Part shown: positions 27,571-36,650 of the stretch, piece after piece
Layout of the letters: each line of letters opens with the position of its first letter
Position numbering within the stretch: the stretch's first letter is position 1
Origin: Endobugula sp047636495
GTDB lineage: Bacteria; Pseudomonadota; Gammaproteobacteria; Pseudomonadales; Cellvibrionaceae
DNA: 64,000 nucleotides
Direction of reading: 5' to 3'
NCBI GenBank assembly: GCA_047636495.1
Contig: JBLILH010000010.1
Span: 39,645-103,644, forward strand
Translations under genes and position numbers: made by a program
Notes under the pieces: generated by a model
The model's database searches: none
Told to the model about the DNA's origin: nothing
The model's input: only the letters and a program-made list of their open reading frames with translations

Positions 27571-30084
27571 TTGAAAAATGTAAATAAATTACCTTTAGAG
27601 GGTGTCCGTATCGTCGACTTCGGACAACAAATTGCAGGGCCTGCCGTTGCCATGGCACTAGCCGATCTTGGTGCAACCGTTATACATATTGATCCGCCGT
27701 CGGGCCCTCAGTGGGATCACCCTGCTAACGCAATTTTAAATCGGAACAAAAGCTGCATCAGTATCAATTTAAAAAGTGAAGCGGGCCTCTATAACGCGCT
27801 GACGCTAATTGCTAATGCCGATGTCGTTATTGAAAGCTTTACCCCTGGCATCATGAAACGTTTGGGTATCGACTTTGCTAGCTTACGCTTTAAAAACCCT
27901 GATTTAATCACACTTTCTGTTCCTGGCTTTGCCAGCAACGACCAGTTACGTAATGAGTGGAAAGCAACAGAGGCCGTGGTGGCGGCTACTTCTGGCGCTT
28001 ATACTGACATGGGATTTAACCGCGTGCTTATGGGGCTCAATCCCAGCTATTCACCGCTGCCCCTTGGTTCCGCTTATGCAACCTCGTTAGCCGCCAGCGC
28101 CGTTGTTTTAGCGCTATATGAAAGAGAAAAAACCGGACGAGGAGACCATATTGAAGTCCCTATTAGTGCCGCATTAATGGAAGGGCTGTCTTACAATTCT
28201 TATGTGGTTGATAAACTACCTGAACGTTATAAAACCATGCGCGAGCATGAAATAGAGCATAGAAAAACGAATAACGTCCCTATGGGGCTTAGCTACGATG
28301 AGTTACAAGAATATCTTGACCCCTTTTATCGCACGTATAAATGCGCTGACGGCCGTTTATTTTATTGTGTGTGCCCGTCTCATCGCAACCATGCAAGACG
28401 AGCTTTACAAGTACTCGGCATCTATGACGAGCTGGTGGCAGAAGGTGTTCCCGAAGTCAAAAACTTACATCAACCCATGAAAGACTGGGAAGGCGAAACC
28501 TCTATAGGTGTTTACCCTCTGCCTAAAAAGTGGGCCGACCTTATATCCATTAAAATGAAGAAAGCATTCTTGACAAAAACATCCGAGGAATGGGGAGTTA
28601 TTTTTGGGCAAGGAAAAATTCCTGGCGCACCACACCGCACCACAAAAGAGTGGATAAACGACGAACATACTAATACTGCAGGACTGATCGTTAACGTTGA
28701 CGATCCCCAATACGGAATGATGAAACAGCCAGGGCCTATCGCTTGGTTAGAAAACGCCGCAGACTCGATGCTCTCACCACGGCCAAGAAAGTACGTTAGC
28801 TATGACGAAGCTTTAGCTGAACTTATCGCAATACAAAAACAGGAAAAAACGACACGGCCAACAGGCCCTAACATTTCTCCGATAACAGGCAAGGGCTGGC
28901 TTGACGGTGTCCGCGTACTTGACCTGACCAATGTTATCGCAGGACCTCATTCTTGCGCGTTCTTAAGCCGCTTTGGGGCAGAGGTGATTAAACTTGACCC
29001 CGTCATCCCGCTCTATGATCCACTAATTGGTATTCTATTTAGTTTTCAAACCGATATGGGGAAAGAGAAAGCCTTGGTAGACATCAACACGGATGAGGGT
29101 AGAGAAGTACTCAACCGCCTAATCCGCTCTGTAGACATTGTCGTTATCAATGCACCCGAACGACAAATAAAGCCTCTGGGTCTTGATCACAAAAGCTTAC
29201 AAGCGATAAAACCCGGCGTACTTTTTTGTCGTCTTGACTGTTTCGGTGGGCCACGCAGAGGGCCTAAAACTGATTACATAGGATATGACGATGTTATCCA
29301 AGCTAACAGCGGCATTATGAGCCGTTTTGGTGGCGAAGCCACACCCGAAGAACATGCTCATCTTGGCACACTCGATGTTAACTGTGGTTTTGCGGCCGGT
29401 TTATGCATGGCCGTTTCGCTTTATCATCAACGTAAAACCGGTGAAGCCAGTCGAGCAAGAACATCTCTTGCAGCCGTTACCAACTTAGCACAAATTTCAT
29501 TTATATTTGACTATGCGGGTCGTGCGCCTTTTGATGAACCGTCTGGACGTGGGATTTTAGGTGACCACGCACTTTCTCATTTTTATGCGACCCAAGACTA
29601 CTGGATTTTCCTTGACGCTACACCCTCGGAACTGAATAAGTTCGAAACCATAGACGACCTTAGAGGTATCAGCGGAGCAAGTGATATTAGTGGATTTTTA
29701 ACCCAATTATTTATCACAAAACCCTCGATATATTGGGAACAACAACTGCACCAAGCAAAAATCGCTGCGGCAGTCCCCCACTCTATTGAAGAACTACGTA
29801 CCCAGTATAGTCGTATAGCCGACGGAAAAGTGGGTATCGATAAAGGCAGCTACGCCTTTTCCATCTACCCCGACCACCCTAGTGGGCACTGCCTTACTCA
29901 AATAGATCATTACTCCATCAGGCCAGAAGAAGCATCTATCAAAGCCGTTAAACCTGCCGAACGTTTTGGACATTCAACCTATAAAGTTTTGGCTGATGTC
30001 GGTTACGATATTATAGAAATCAACTCTATGGTTGAACGAAATATTGCAGCATCAGGCTGGGGAATAGAATATTTCCCAAGCTAA
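27571..30084 (+). CDS. dddD: DMSP acyl-CoA transferase/lyase DddD
   Basis: DddD adds CoA to DMSP and cleaves it to dimethyl sulfide and 3-hydroxypropionyl-CoA. The 837-residue protein is two class III (CaiB/BaiF) CoA-transferase domains in tandem: about 8-420 (GVRIVDFGQQIAGPAVAM) and 445-837 (GVRVLDLTNVIAGPHS). The first domain lacks the family's catalytic Asp (LGSAYA). The second keeps it in LGTLDVN, at exactly residue 602, the number reported for Marinomonas DddD. The start is a TTG with AAGAAGG 10 nt upstream. Length, domain pattern and dddB/dddC/dddR neighbours all agree. Confidence 0.95.
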   Translation: MKNVNKLPLEGVRIVDFGQQIAGPAVAMALADLGATVIHIDPPSGPQWDHPANAILNRNKSCISINLKSEAGLYNALTLIANADVVIESFTPGIMKRLGIDFASLRFKNPDLITLSVPGFASNDQLRNEWKATEAVVAATSGAYTDMGFNRVLMGLNPSYSPLPLGSAYATSLAASAVVLALYEREKTGRGDHIEVPISAALMEGLSYNSYVVDKLPERYKTMREHEIEHRKTNNVPMGLSYDELQEYLDPFYRTYKCADGRLFYCVCPSHRNHARRALQVLGIYDELVAEGVPEVKNLHQPMKDWEGETSIGVYPLPKKWADLISIKMKKAFLTKTSEEWGVIFGQGKIPGAPHRTTKEWINDEHTNTAGLIVNVDDPQYGMMKQPGPIAWLENAADSMLSPRPRKYVSYDEALAELIAIQKQEKTTRPTGPNISPITGKGWLDGVRVLDLTNVIAGPHSCAFLSRFGAEVIKLDPVIPLYDPLIGILFSFQTDMGKEKALVDINTDEGREVLNRLIRSVDIVVINAPERQIKPLGLDHKSLQAIKPGVLFCRLDCFGGPRRGPKTDYIGYDDVIQANSGIMSRFGGEATPEEHAHLGTLDVNCGFAAGLCMAVSLYHQRKTGEASRARTSLAAVTNLAQISFIFDYAGRAPFDEPSGRGILGDHALSHFYATQDYWIFLDATPSELNKFETIDDLRGISGASDISGFLTQLFITKPSIYWEQQLHQAKIAAAVPHSIEELRTQYSRIADGKVGIDKGSYAFSIYPDHPSGHCLTQIDHYSIRPEEASIKAVKPAERFGHSTYKVLADVGYDIIEINSMVERNIAASGWGIEYFPS

Positions 30085-30295
30085 TAACGCTAACGTGATT
30101 CAACATAATAAAGATGATGGAACACTGTTTTCCCGTTAAATATTTTAATCTAGCAAGAAAAGACATTTTAGACAGGGGCCTAACCATTTAACCGCACAGT
30201 AGAGACAATATACATCTATTTTCTGTCAAAAAATGAAGGGGTTAATTTTATTTTTGCTGTATCTTATGCGGTCGCTGCACTGGGATTAGTGACAT

Positions 30296-30331
30296 TAGTG
30301 GCAATAGTGGCAATAGTGGCAATAGTGGCAA
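30296..30331 (+). repeat. 9-bp tandem repeat, four copies
   Basis: TAGTGGCAA occurs four times in exact register. In the frame noted for the surrounding scrap it encodes a V-A-I repeat extending a membrane-like helix. It has the form of a slippage tract. Confidence 0.85.
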
Positions 30332-30815
30332 ACTAATTTGGCCACCAAGTTAGAGGTGATATCACCATTAACGAGGGTAGCACTACGACCAAACCACAGC
30401 TCAAACCAGCATGTAGGCAAGAAATGGCTGAACGTGTTGTTGATAATGCTTGTTCAATCAAAGCCGCAGAAGCTATGGGCTAAACGCTCGATAATCCACT
30501 AACGACTCACAAAACATTAACCATCTACTGGCAAGTCGCATTGACATAGTTCCACTGTTTTACGCTAGCGCAGTGGGTACGCTAAAAAATCCAGGCACGA
30601 AAAAGTGGCATTGACCAAAAAGCATTACCCCGCTGCAGGTTAGAATTTGCAAACAATCTTTTCTAATCGATGAAGCGACAGCGATAGATGAAACGCTGCA
30701 AAAAGTGTTAGATGATGGCACTCTCAACACCATTTTAAGCGAAATTCATGTCAAATAGATCGTCAATCATCTTTAAACCTGCGACATACTGAGCAATCGC
30801 TCATATTGTTAACAT

Positions 30816-30847
30816 AAAAAAAGGGCAAGTCCGTGAAGACTTGCCCT
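30816..30847 (-). terminator. Rho-independent terminator of the cold-shock gene
   Basis: A 10-bp stem (30822-30831 with 30838-30847, AGGGCAAGTC/GACTTGCCCT) and a 6-nt loop are followed on the minus strand by a run of T. It lies about 20 bp after the csp stop codon. Confidence 0.88.
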
Positions 30848-30866
30848 CTCTATAAGAAATAGTTAC

Positions 30867-31076
30867 TTAGACAGCAACGATATTCTCAGCTTGTGGGCCT
30901 TTTTGACCGTCTGTAACAACAAACTGTACTTTTTGGCCTTCAGCTAGAGTTTTGAAGCCGTCGCCAGAAATTGCACTGAAATGTGCGAATACATCTGGAC
31001 CTGATTCTTGTTCGATAAAGCCAAAACCTTTAGACTCGTTAAACCATTTCACTGTGCCGGTAGTGGTAGAAGACAT
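30867..31076 (-). CDS. Cold-shock domain protein (CspA family)
   Basis: A 69-residue single cold-shock domain, an RNA chaperone. Both RNA-binding motifs are present (KGFGFIEQ as RNP1 and DVFAHFSAI as RNP2), with GTVKWFNE at the start. It is monocistronic, with a clear terminator after it and a long untranslated leader before it. The exact paralogue (CspA, C, D or E) cannot be told. Confidence 0.96.
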   Translation of the reverse strand: MSSTTTGTVKWFNESKGFGFIEQESGPDVFAHFSAISGDGFKTLAEGQKVQFVVTDGQKGPQAENIVAV

Positions 31077-31464
31077 AATAATTATCCTGAAATTTATATA
31101 GTATATTGCCTTTAAAAGGCGTGGATCGCTTAAAAATATAGACTAAAATTTAAAATCTGCAGGACGAGTGTTACGAATAAAACAGCGAAATGTAGTATGT
31201 AAATGTAGCAATTTTTCTAGCTGAGAGAATAATATAGATACCATCTACTCTTGTCTATCTTTTTAGTACTTTTATTCTTACAAGGCCAAGCGCTAAAGAG
31301 AGAGTCAATGGGCGACCCATCAACATAAGCAGTAAAACCACTTCCAGTTACTCATCATTAAGGCCATACTAATATGGTACGTAACGTCGTACATATGGAA
31401 CTGTCCTCGGGTTGGCTTACGCTAGCGTTAGGTTAATGCACTGTTATCACTATGGGTAAATATA
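31077..31464. other. Leader region of csp and upstream spacer
   Basis: About 390 bp with no gene. The part next to csp is AT-rich and likely forms the long 5' UTR common to cspA-type genes. I could not fix a promoter or a cold-box sequence. Confidence 0.4.
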
Positions 31465-31581
31465 ATGAGCAAAGGACAAGACAACAAGAAGAGCGTAAAG
31501 AAGAAACCGCTACTCACCGCAAAAGAAAAGAAAGCGGCAAAAAAGACCAAGAAAGCAGAAACCAATGTATTAGGTAACTAG
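31465..31581 (+). CDS. 38-residue lysine-rich small protein
   Basis: The ATG frame encodes 38 residues beginning MSKGQDNKKSVKKKPLL and continuing with an AKEKKAAKKTKKAE-type basic stretch. About a third of the residues are lysine. Similar tiny proteins beginning MSKGxxxKK are, to my knowledge, scattered through gammaproteobacteria, with no known function. It is highly basic, so nucleic-acid or ribosome binding is possible. No clear ribosome-binding site is seen. Confidence 0.6.
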   Translation: MSKGQDNKKSVKKKPLLTAKEKKAAKKTKKAETNVLGN

Positions 31582-31766
31582 GTCTAGCTGGCCATCGCCC
31601 ACACTGCGATGGCCTTACCACACTCAACATCTTCTCCTATCCCTATTACACGCTGTAAAAAACCCGTGTAAGGAACGACACGCAAACCATCATAAATTCA
31701 ATCCAATCTCACCTTAGCCGCGATTAATCCCAATAAGGTGATTTTATTTCCACTCGGTAAATAACG

Positions 31767-32200
31767 CTACTGGCCTATAGTCGCAAAGTCACCGTTGGTT
31801 AACGCGGACAAATCATCAGGGCTCAACTCTATTTCTAAGCCTCTACGGCCAGCACTCACGTAAATCGTAGAATAGTTGTTAACCGATGAATCAACGAATG
31901 CTTTAAGCGGTTTCTTTTGTCCCAGCGGGCTGATGCCACCCAACACATATCTGGTTGAACGCTCAACATCGGATTTATCTGCCATAGTCGCTTTCTTTGC
32001 GCCCGCAGCTTTTGCAATAAGCTTCATACTTAATAAGGCCGAGACGGGAATGATGCCAACGGCTTACACACTCTATCCGCAGAGACACCCAATTTTTCGG
32101 CTGCTTCTAAGCCATAAGATGCACTAGCGTCATCATGAGAGTACTCATGTACCTTATGTGAAACGTTATGTTTTTTTACTTCATTGATTGCTAGCGTCAT
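31767..32200 (-). pseudogene. ybaK: ybaK/ebsC pseudogene, Cys-tRNA(Pro) deacylase
   Basis: The N-terminal part (MTLAINEVKKHNVSHKVHEY to ADRVCKPL) and the C-terminal part (IIPVSALLSMKLIAKAAGAKK to the end, with GGISPLGQKK) are both clearly YbaK, a trans-editing enzyme that removes Cys from tRNA-Pro. The middle of the protein, roughly 15 residues after RVCKPL, has been deleted, and the deletion shifts the frame. The first half runs into a stop at 32030, and the second half is readable only from an internal Met. It is therefore very likely dead. A partial second copy lies at 43651-43755. Confidence 0.9.
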
Positions 32201-32280
32201 TATTACCTTGAACAATTATTAGCGGCTGCACATCGGCTAAGTACTTGTTTCACTAAAAAACGCCAATAGTTCACTGCATA
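32108..32280. repeat. Direct repeat copy A (ybaK 5' end plus upstream DNA)
   Basis: This 173-bp stretch is nearly the same as 43651-43836, in the same orientation. It covers the first third of ybaK and about 80 bp upstream, to the shared end AATAGTTCACTGCATA. The other copy has a 12-bp tandem expansion. The pair brackets about 11.4 kb. Confidence 0.92.
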
Positions 32281-32559
32281 CAACTACCGGTGACGCCTCT
32301 GAAAGAAAGTGCCCACACGCCAATGCCTGCGCCCGTAAATATTGTCCGCTTACGGCCAAAAGCTGACATTAACGAGTGTTTTTTTGATTGTATTAAAACC
32401 CGTCCCAGCACGCGGCTTTTTGCGTGTGAACATAACACTGTTGTTAAGCTCTCTACGAGTTAGACAGTAATCCATGCGCCAGATCCAATTTCATGATGTG
32501 AGAACCATCATTTTATTTGTTACTACTTACAGCTACCGCAGTCTCATTACCATCCATAT
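32281..32559. other. Intergenic spacer downstream of the S33 hydrolase gene
   Basis: Together with the upstream part of repeat copy A this leaves about 360 bp without a gene. No repeat, terminator or gene remnant could be supported in it. Confidence 0.4.
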
Positions 32560-34098
32560 TTAACTACAATCTAATTTTTCCCGATCGATGTCGGTATTAC
32601 TAATAAACTTAGCTGCTACTACTTCTGCACACTCATCACTACTGATCACATCATGTGATGACTTGTATGTAACTACACGGCTGTTAGTGAATGACTTTCG
32701 TTGTTCAATAACATCACTTAAAGGTGTAATCGTATCAAGCTCTCCATGAAGGAATAGTGTAGGTATGTCCGTTTTTGTTGCCATTGAAACAACCGGATCA
32801 CTGGCCTCAATTAGGACCCCATTACAATAATCAGGAAAATCTATTGAGAGTAACGCGGTATTACGTATATACCCTTCTGGTAATTTATCTGCCTGTATTC
32901 TGATTGATTCAAAATTAGTATATGGCTTGTCTTCGTAGCAGTAATGGCTGATCGTACTAACACCTCCATAAGTAGTATCTAATAAATAGGCGATATGGTC
33001 CTCAAGGTATGGAGTGATTGTATTAGCGCGTCCCGCCTCTAGCTCAACTATAATGCTAGGGATTTCAGAAAATATTTTTTCTCCATATGTCCCACTCAGT
33101 AATGCCGATATAAAACGTTCTCCATTGAGTAGCACATCGATTTTATTGTTCTTGTAGGGGTGATTTAATTCTAACTGAATGGGGTTTAGATTAAGTGCTT
33201 TATGTAGGCTCCATATCCTATTTTCAATATTTTTAAGTGGTGCCGAGCAATCTGGCGTTAAGCTACAGTGGTTGTAAAGTGCTATGTAGCTTGCCATCGT
33301 TTTATTTAAATAATTATCATGCAGCTTCAAACTAGGGAAGGTGGCGCTGTCCAAAATCATAGATTCAACAGACTCTGGATATTGAGTAGCAATTATCTGT
33401 GCGTAAGTTGCAGCATATGAAACGCCTATCAATACCCATTCATCTATATTGCCTGCGATGCGCATCATTTCAATATCATTGGCTATCGACAAGCTATTAT
33501 ATGTGGATAGATTTATCCCCTGACTTTTAAATTTATCAATACACTCAAAATAATCTTTGTCTGATTCCTCCCGTTGTCTTATGAACGAAAGGTTATTATT
33601 TAATCGCTTTGTTTCGCTTTCAACAAAAGTATCACACATGAGTAGCGGCTTCGAAAGCCCAGTTCCTCTTGGATCTATTACAAACAAGTCTCTTCCTTGA
33701 TTAGTGGATAGCTCATTATGATAATCCCAGATTATTTTAATACTCTCAATTGAATCAAGATGCATCGGAGCACCTGGCCCACCAGCGCCGAGATGAAGGA
33801 CAGGGGCTTTGGTGGAAAACATTGAGTTACTTCGAAAAACCACAACAGGAAATACAATGTCCGTATCAGTTTGCTGAGCGTGATCTTCCGGTACATGCAT
33901 GTAATAGCACTCTGTAAGAGGTAATGCAGACGTCTTTCCAAACCAACATTCAACAAGTTCAAAACCATATTGCTGGGTATCGCTAATCTTTTGAAATGGC
34001 GCTCTATATGTCAGGTCGAGTGACCTTGTGGTTAAGAATATAGTCAGTGCCACAAGCAGTGTTATTGTTAGCGGATGTATTTTACGAGATCTAATCAT
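32560..34098 (-). CDS. Alpha/beta hydrolase, S33/TAP-like peptidase family
   Basis: A 512-residue protein with an N-terminal membrane or uncleaved signal segment (residues ~12-25), so probably in the periplasm. The hydrolase core starts near residue 105 (HLGAGGPGAPM, then FVIDPRGTGLSKP). The nucleophile elbow near 220 is GVSYAA, with Ala where the family usually has Gly (GxSxG). The TAP-like C-terminal domain carries the acid in LHGELDTITP and the His in SSHDV. Catalysis is plausible but the altered elbow is odd. The substrate is unknown. No operon partners. Confidence 0.82.
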   Translation of the reverse strand: MIRSRKIHPLTITLLVALTIFLTTRSLDLTYRAPFQKISDTQQYGFELVECWFGKTSALPLTECYYMHVPEDHAQQTDTDIVFPVVVFRSNSMFSTKAPVLHLGAGGPGAPMHLDSIESIKIIWDYHNELSTNQGRDLFVIDPRGTGLSKPLLMCDTFVESETKRLNNNLSFIRQREESDKDYFECIDKFKSQGINLSTYNSLSIANDIEMMRIAGNIDEWVLIGVSYAATYAQIIATQYPESVESMILDSATFPSLKLHDNYLNKTMASYIALYNHCSLTPDCSAPLKNIENRIWSLHKALNLNPIQLELNHPYKNNKIDVLLNGERFISALLSGTYGEKIFSEIPSIIVELEAGRANTITPYLEDHIAYLLDTTYGGVSTISHYCYEDKPYTNFESIRIQADKLPEGYIRNTALLSIDFPDYCNGVLIEASDPVVSMATKTDIPTLFLHGELDTITPLSDVIEQRKSFTNSRVVTYKSSHDVISSDECAEVVAAKFISNTDIDREKLDCS

Positions 34099-34245
34099 AG
34101 TGCTTTAGAAGTGGCTTTCCTTAGTGTATTGATGCAAAAATTTCTAATGGATGATGGCGACGTTAAGGCCTTTTACACTATTGGATAGCATCTGTTCGAC
34201 TCTCTTTTATAAAGGTGGCTAATTCAGAGAAATTAAAGAAATAAA

Positions 34246-34326
34246 TTAAAGGGGTCAGAGCACTTTTCTTCCCCGCCTAGAAGCTGTGATAAGATTAATT
34301 AAACATTAAAAGGGCTCTGACCCCTT
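34246..34326. repeat. Inverted pair of REP sequences
   Basis: GGGGTCAGAGC at 34251-34261 and its complement at 34314-34324, with flanking A/T pairs extending the match to about 13 bp, enclose about 52 bp. The same core flanks the RAYT transposase gene at 42.3-43.1 kb. This is the usual REP-doublet form that a RAYT would act on in trans. It stands alone between two genes. Confidence 0.8.
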
Positions 34327-34532
34327 CGATTCTTAAGGGGTTGCTCACTCAGCATGTGATCGACAGCCTTACTTGCCCAGAGTCTGCTATCGAGGGGTGA
34401 GCTGCCTATTAGCTTAAAATGGGGTTTACTTCGTTAGTGACCCATTCCCGACGGTCTCGAAAATCGTTTCGCGAGCATCGACAACGATATCTTCACTCAA
34501 TAGCGGACATATAAGGGCTTTTTAACTCTATG
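34327..34532. other. Spacer downstream of the GGDEF/EAL gene
   Basis: No gene. With the REP pair and the 150 bp before it, it makes a 434-bp gap between the hydrolase start (34098) and the regulator stop (34533). No terminator with a U-run was identified. Confidence 0.35.
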
Positions 34533-36650
34533 TTATCCTCGTGCAGATGACTCTTGATACAGCAGTTCAATATCTGCAACCGACAAGGGCTTACTATAGT
34601 AATACCCTTGAAGCTCAGTGCAGCCCATCTCTTTTAATAAGGTTTGCTGTTCCTTTGTTTCCACTCCTTCGGCAATTGTACTCAAACCCAAGTTACATGC
34701 TAACTGCACAACAGTTTGCGCTATAGCGGCATCTTTTGTATTAATGACTATTTCATCGATAAAGGATTTATCAATTTTCAAGGTATCGATCGGGAAGTTT
34801 TTAAGGTAGTTCAGTGAGGAGTAACCTGTACCAAAATCATCAATCGCTAGCTTGACACCTATTGCCTTAAGCTCAAAGAGTAGGGAGGTCGCCTCTGAGA
34901 TATCTTCAATAATAGCAGTTTCAGTGATTTCTAGCTCTAACATATTTGGTTCAAGACCTGATAGCTTAAGTACCTGTTTCACTTCTTGCAGTAAAGATGA
35001 ATGAGTGAATTGTAAGGTGGATAAATTCACCGCCATACGAAACTCTTTCTGAAAGGTTTGTTGCCACACTTTTGCTTGATGACAAGCCTGCATTAAGACC
35101 CAATTACCTATAGGAATAATCAAACCACTTCGCTCAGCAATTTCCATAAACTCAATCGGTCCCAAAAGTCCTTTGGTTGGATGATTCCAACGTAATAATG
35201 ATTCATAGCCAATTATATTTTCACTGACTGCATCAACTTGTGGTTGATAATATAATTCGAGCTCGTTGCGCTCTAGTGCCAACCTTAAATCGAACTCAAC
35301 GTCTAAACGTTTTTGCAGATAATTGTTCATGTTCTCAGAGAAAAATTGGTAATTATTTCTACCCTTTTCTTTGGCGTAATACATGGCTGCATCGGCGCGT
35401 TGTAGCAAGCTTTGGACATTGGTGCCGTCATCGGGATACCACGCCAAACCGATACTGACTGAGATTCGAACTTCATGCACTTTAAGCAAAAAAGTCGCCT
35501 CAAAAGATTTAATAAGGCGTCGAGCGATCGCCCCCACATCATCAATAGTATCAACTTCACATAATATGACCGTAAATTCATCGCCAGCTAATCGTGCTAC
35601 CTGTGAACTGCCGTCAGACTTTATGTCCGCTGGCAACACATCGCTTAGACGAACACAGTTTTTAATTCTGTCTGCCACCTGACACAATAAGTCATCGCCA
35701 ATATGGTGGCCATAAGTATCATTCACATATTTAAAACGGTCTATATCTATAAACATTAAACAAAGCTTTTCTTGACGTCGATTAGCACCGGCAATCGCAG
35801 TTTTTAGTTGATCAATAAATAAGCGGCGGTTAGGCAGTTCAGTCAAAGTGTCGTAATAAGCGTAATAAGCGATTTCTTGCTCAGACTTTTTGTGATTAGT
35901 AATATCTTGCAATGTACCCACAATACACCAACCATCTAGCTCCTTAACTAGCTCGGTGCGGTCATGAATAGTATGGATTTCACCGTCGGGATGGATAACA
36001 CGATATTCGATATCGTAAGGTTTCTTATCACTTATAGCCGCCCGCAAGGCTTTTTTAAACAAGTTTCTTTCTTCGGGATGAATCAATTGTAATGCCTTGG
36101 CAAAATAAACCTCTACCTTGCTTGACTCAAAGCCCAATAAATGAAAAAACTCATCAGAACAATTAACGTTTGGCGATTTAAAATCCCACTCCCATGTGCC
36201 AAGACGAGCGATGGATTGGGCTTTGGCTAATTTATTTTTATTTTGGTTTAATTCACGTAATGTTTTATTGCCTTTGAGAAGGTATCGCACTCGATGATTA
36301 AATAAGGGCCACTTAAGTGGCTTGGTCATAAAATCAGTTGCACCTGCGTCAAACGCTGCTTCAATATCCTCAGGACGGTCTAATCCTGTCACCATCACTA
36401 TGGCGCATTGATAATCTTCGTGTAACTTATTTAATTGGCGGCAACATTCAAATCCATCCATACCCGGCATGGTTACATCAAGTAAGGTTAATGCAGGAAA
36501 ATAGGTCTTGAATTTAGTGATAGCTTCTTCACCAGACTCTGCCTCGACAATGTGAAAATCACTATGACTCAATGCCTGCCTCATCAATAAACGCATCGCC
36601 GGATCATCATCAACAATCAAAACGGTATCAGCTTTGTGTAGATCAGCCAT
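34533..36650 (-). CDS. Response regulator REC-PAS-GGDEF-EAL (c-di-GMP turnover)
   Basis: A 705-residue regulator. The REC domain (residues ~8-120) has its phospho-acceptor Asp58 in LLDVTMPGMDG and Lys110. A PAS domain follows (~145-255). The GGDEF domain has AGDEF at 355-359 instead of GGDEF, a variant often still active. The EAL domain has ESL at 483-485, keeping the key Glu, then LLRWNHP, and the metal-binding IDDFGTGYSSL near 605. It probably makes and/or breaks c-di-GMP under control of the kinase encoded directly upstream, whose stop it abuts. Confidence 0.93.
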   Translation of the reverse strand: MADLHKADTVLIVDDDPAMRLLMRQALSHSDFHIVEAESGEEAITKFKTYFPALTLLDVTMPGMDGFECCRQLNKLHEDYQCAIVMVTGLDRPEDIEAAFDAGATDFMTKPLKWPLFNHRVRYLLKGNKTLRELNQNKNKLAKAQSIARLGTWEWDFKSPNVNCSDEFFHLLGFESSKVEVYFAKALQLIHPEERNLFKKALRAAISDKKPYDIEYRVIHPDGEIHTIHDRTELVKELDGWCIVGTLQDITNHKKSEQEIAYYAYYDTLTELPNRRLFIDQLKTAIAGANRRQEKLCLMFIDIDRFKYVNDTYGHHIGDDLLCQVADRIKNCVRLSDVLPADIKSDGSSQVARLAGDEFTVILCEVDTIDDVGAIARRLIKSFEATFLLKVHEVRISVSIGLAWYPDDGTNVQSLLQRADAAMYYAKEKGRNNYQFFSENMNNYLQKRLDVEFDLRLALERNELELYYQPQVDAVSENIIGYESLLRWNHPTKGLLGPIEFMEIAERSGLIIPIGNWVLMQACHQAKVWQQTFQKEFRMAVNLSTLQFTHSSLLQEVKQVLKLSGLEPNMLELEITETAIIEDISEATSLLFELKAIGVKLAIDDFGTGYSSLNYLKNFPIDTLKIDKSFIDEIVINTKDAAIAQTVVQLACNLGLSTIAEGVETKEQQTLLKEMGCTELQGYYYSKPLSVADIELLYQESSARG

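Larger units (their letters stand above)
30085..30866. other. Decayed region between dddD and csp
   Basis: No intact gene. Three scraps can be read on the plus strand. About 30240-30335 gives a hydrophobic stretch (FAVSYAVAALGLVTLV) ending in a 9-bp repeat. About 30395-30482 (CRQEMAERVVDNA, KAAEAMG) weakly resembles the N-terminus of IS481-type transposases. About 30645-30760 (ATAIDETLQKVLDDGTL) weakly resembles the C-terminus of a periplasmic solute-binding protein. All lack starts or are interrupted. Confidence 0.4.

Noticed and set aside
27561..27587. 8-codon upstream frame overlapping the dddD start
   Set aside because: The ribosome-binding site is too close to its ATG and correctly spaced for the dddD TTG; probably incidental.
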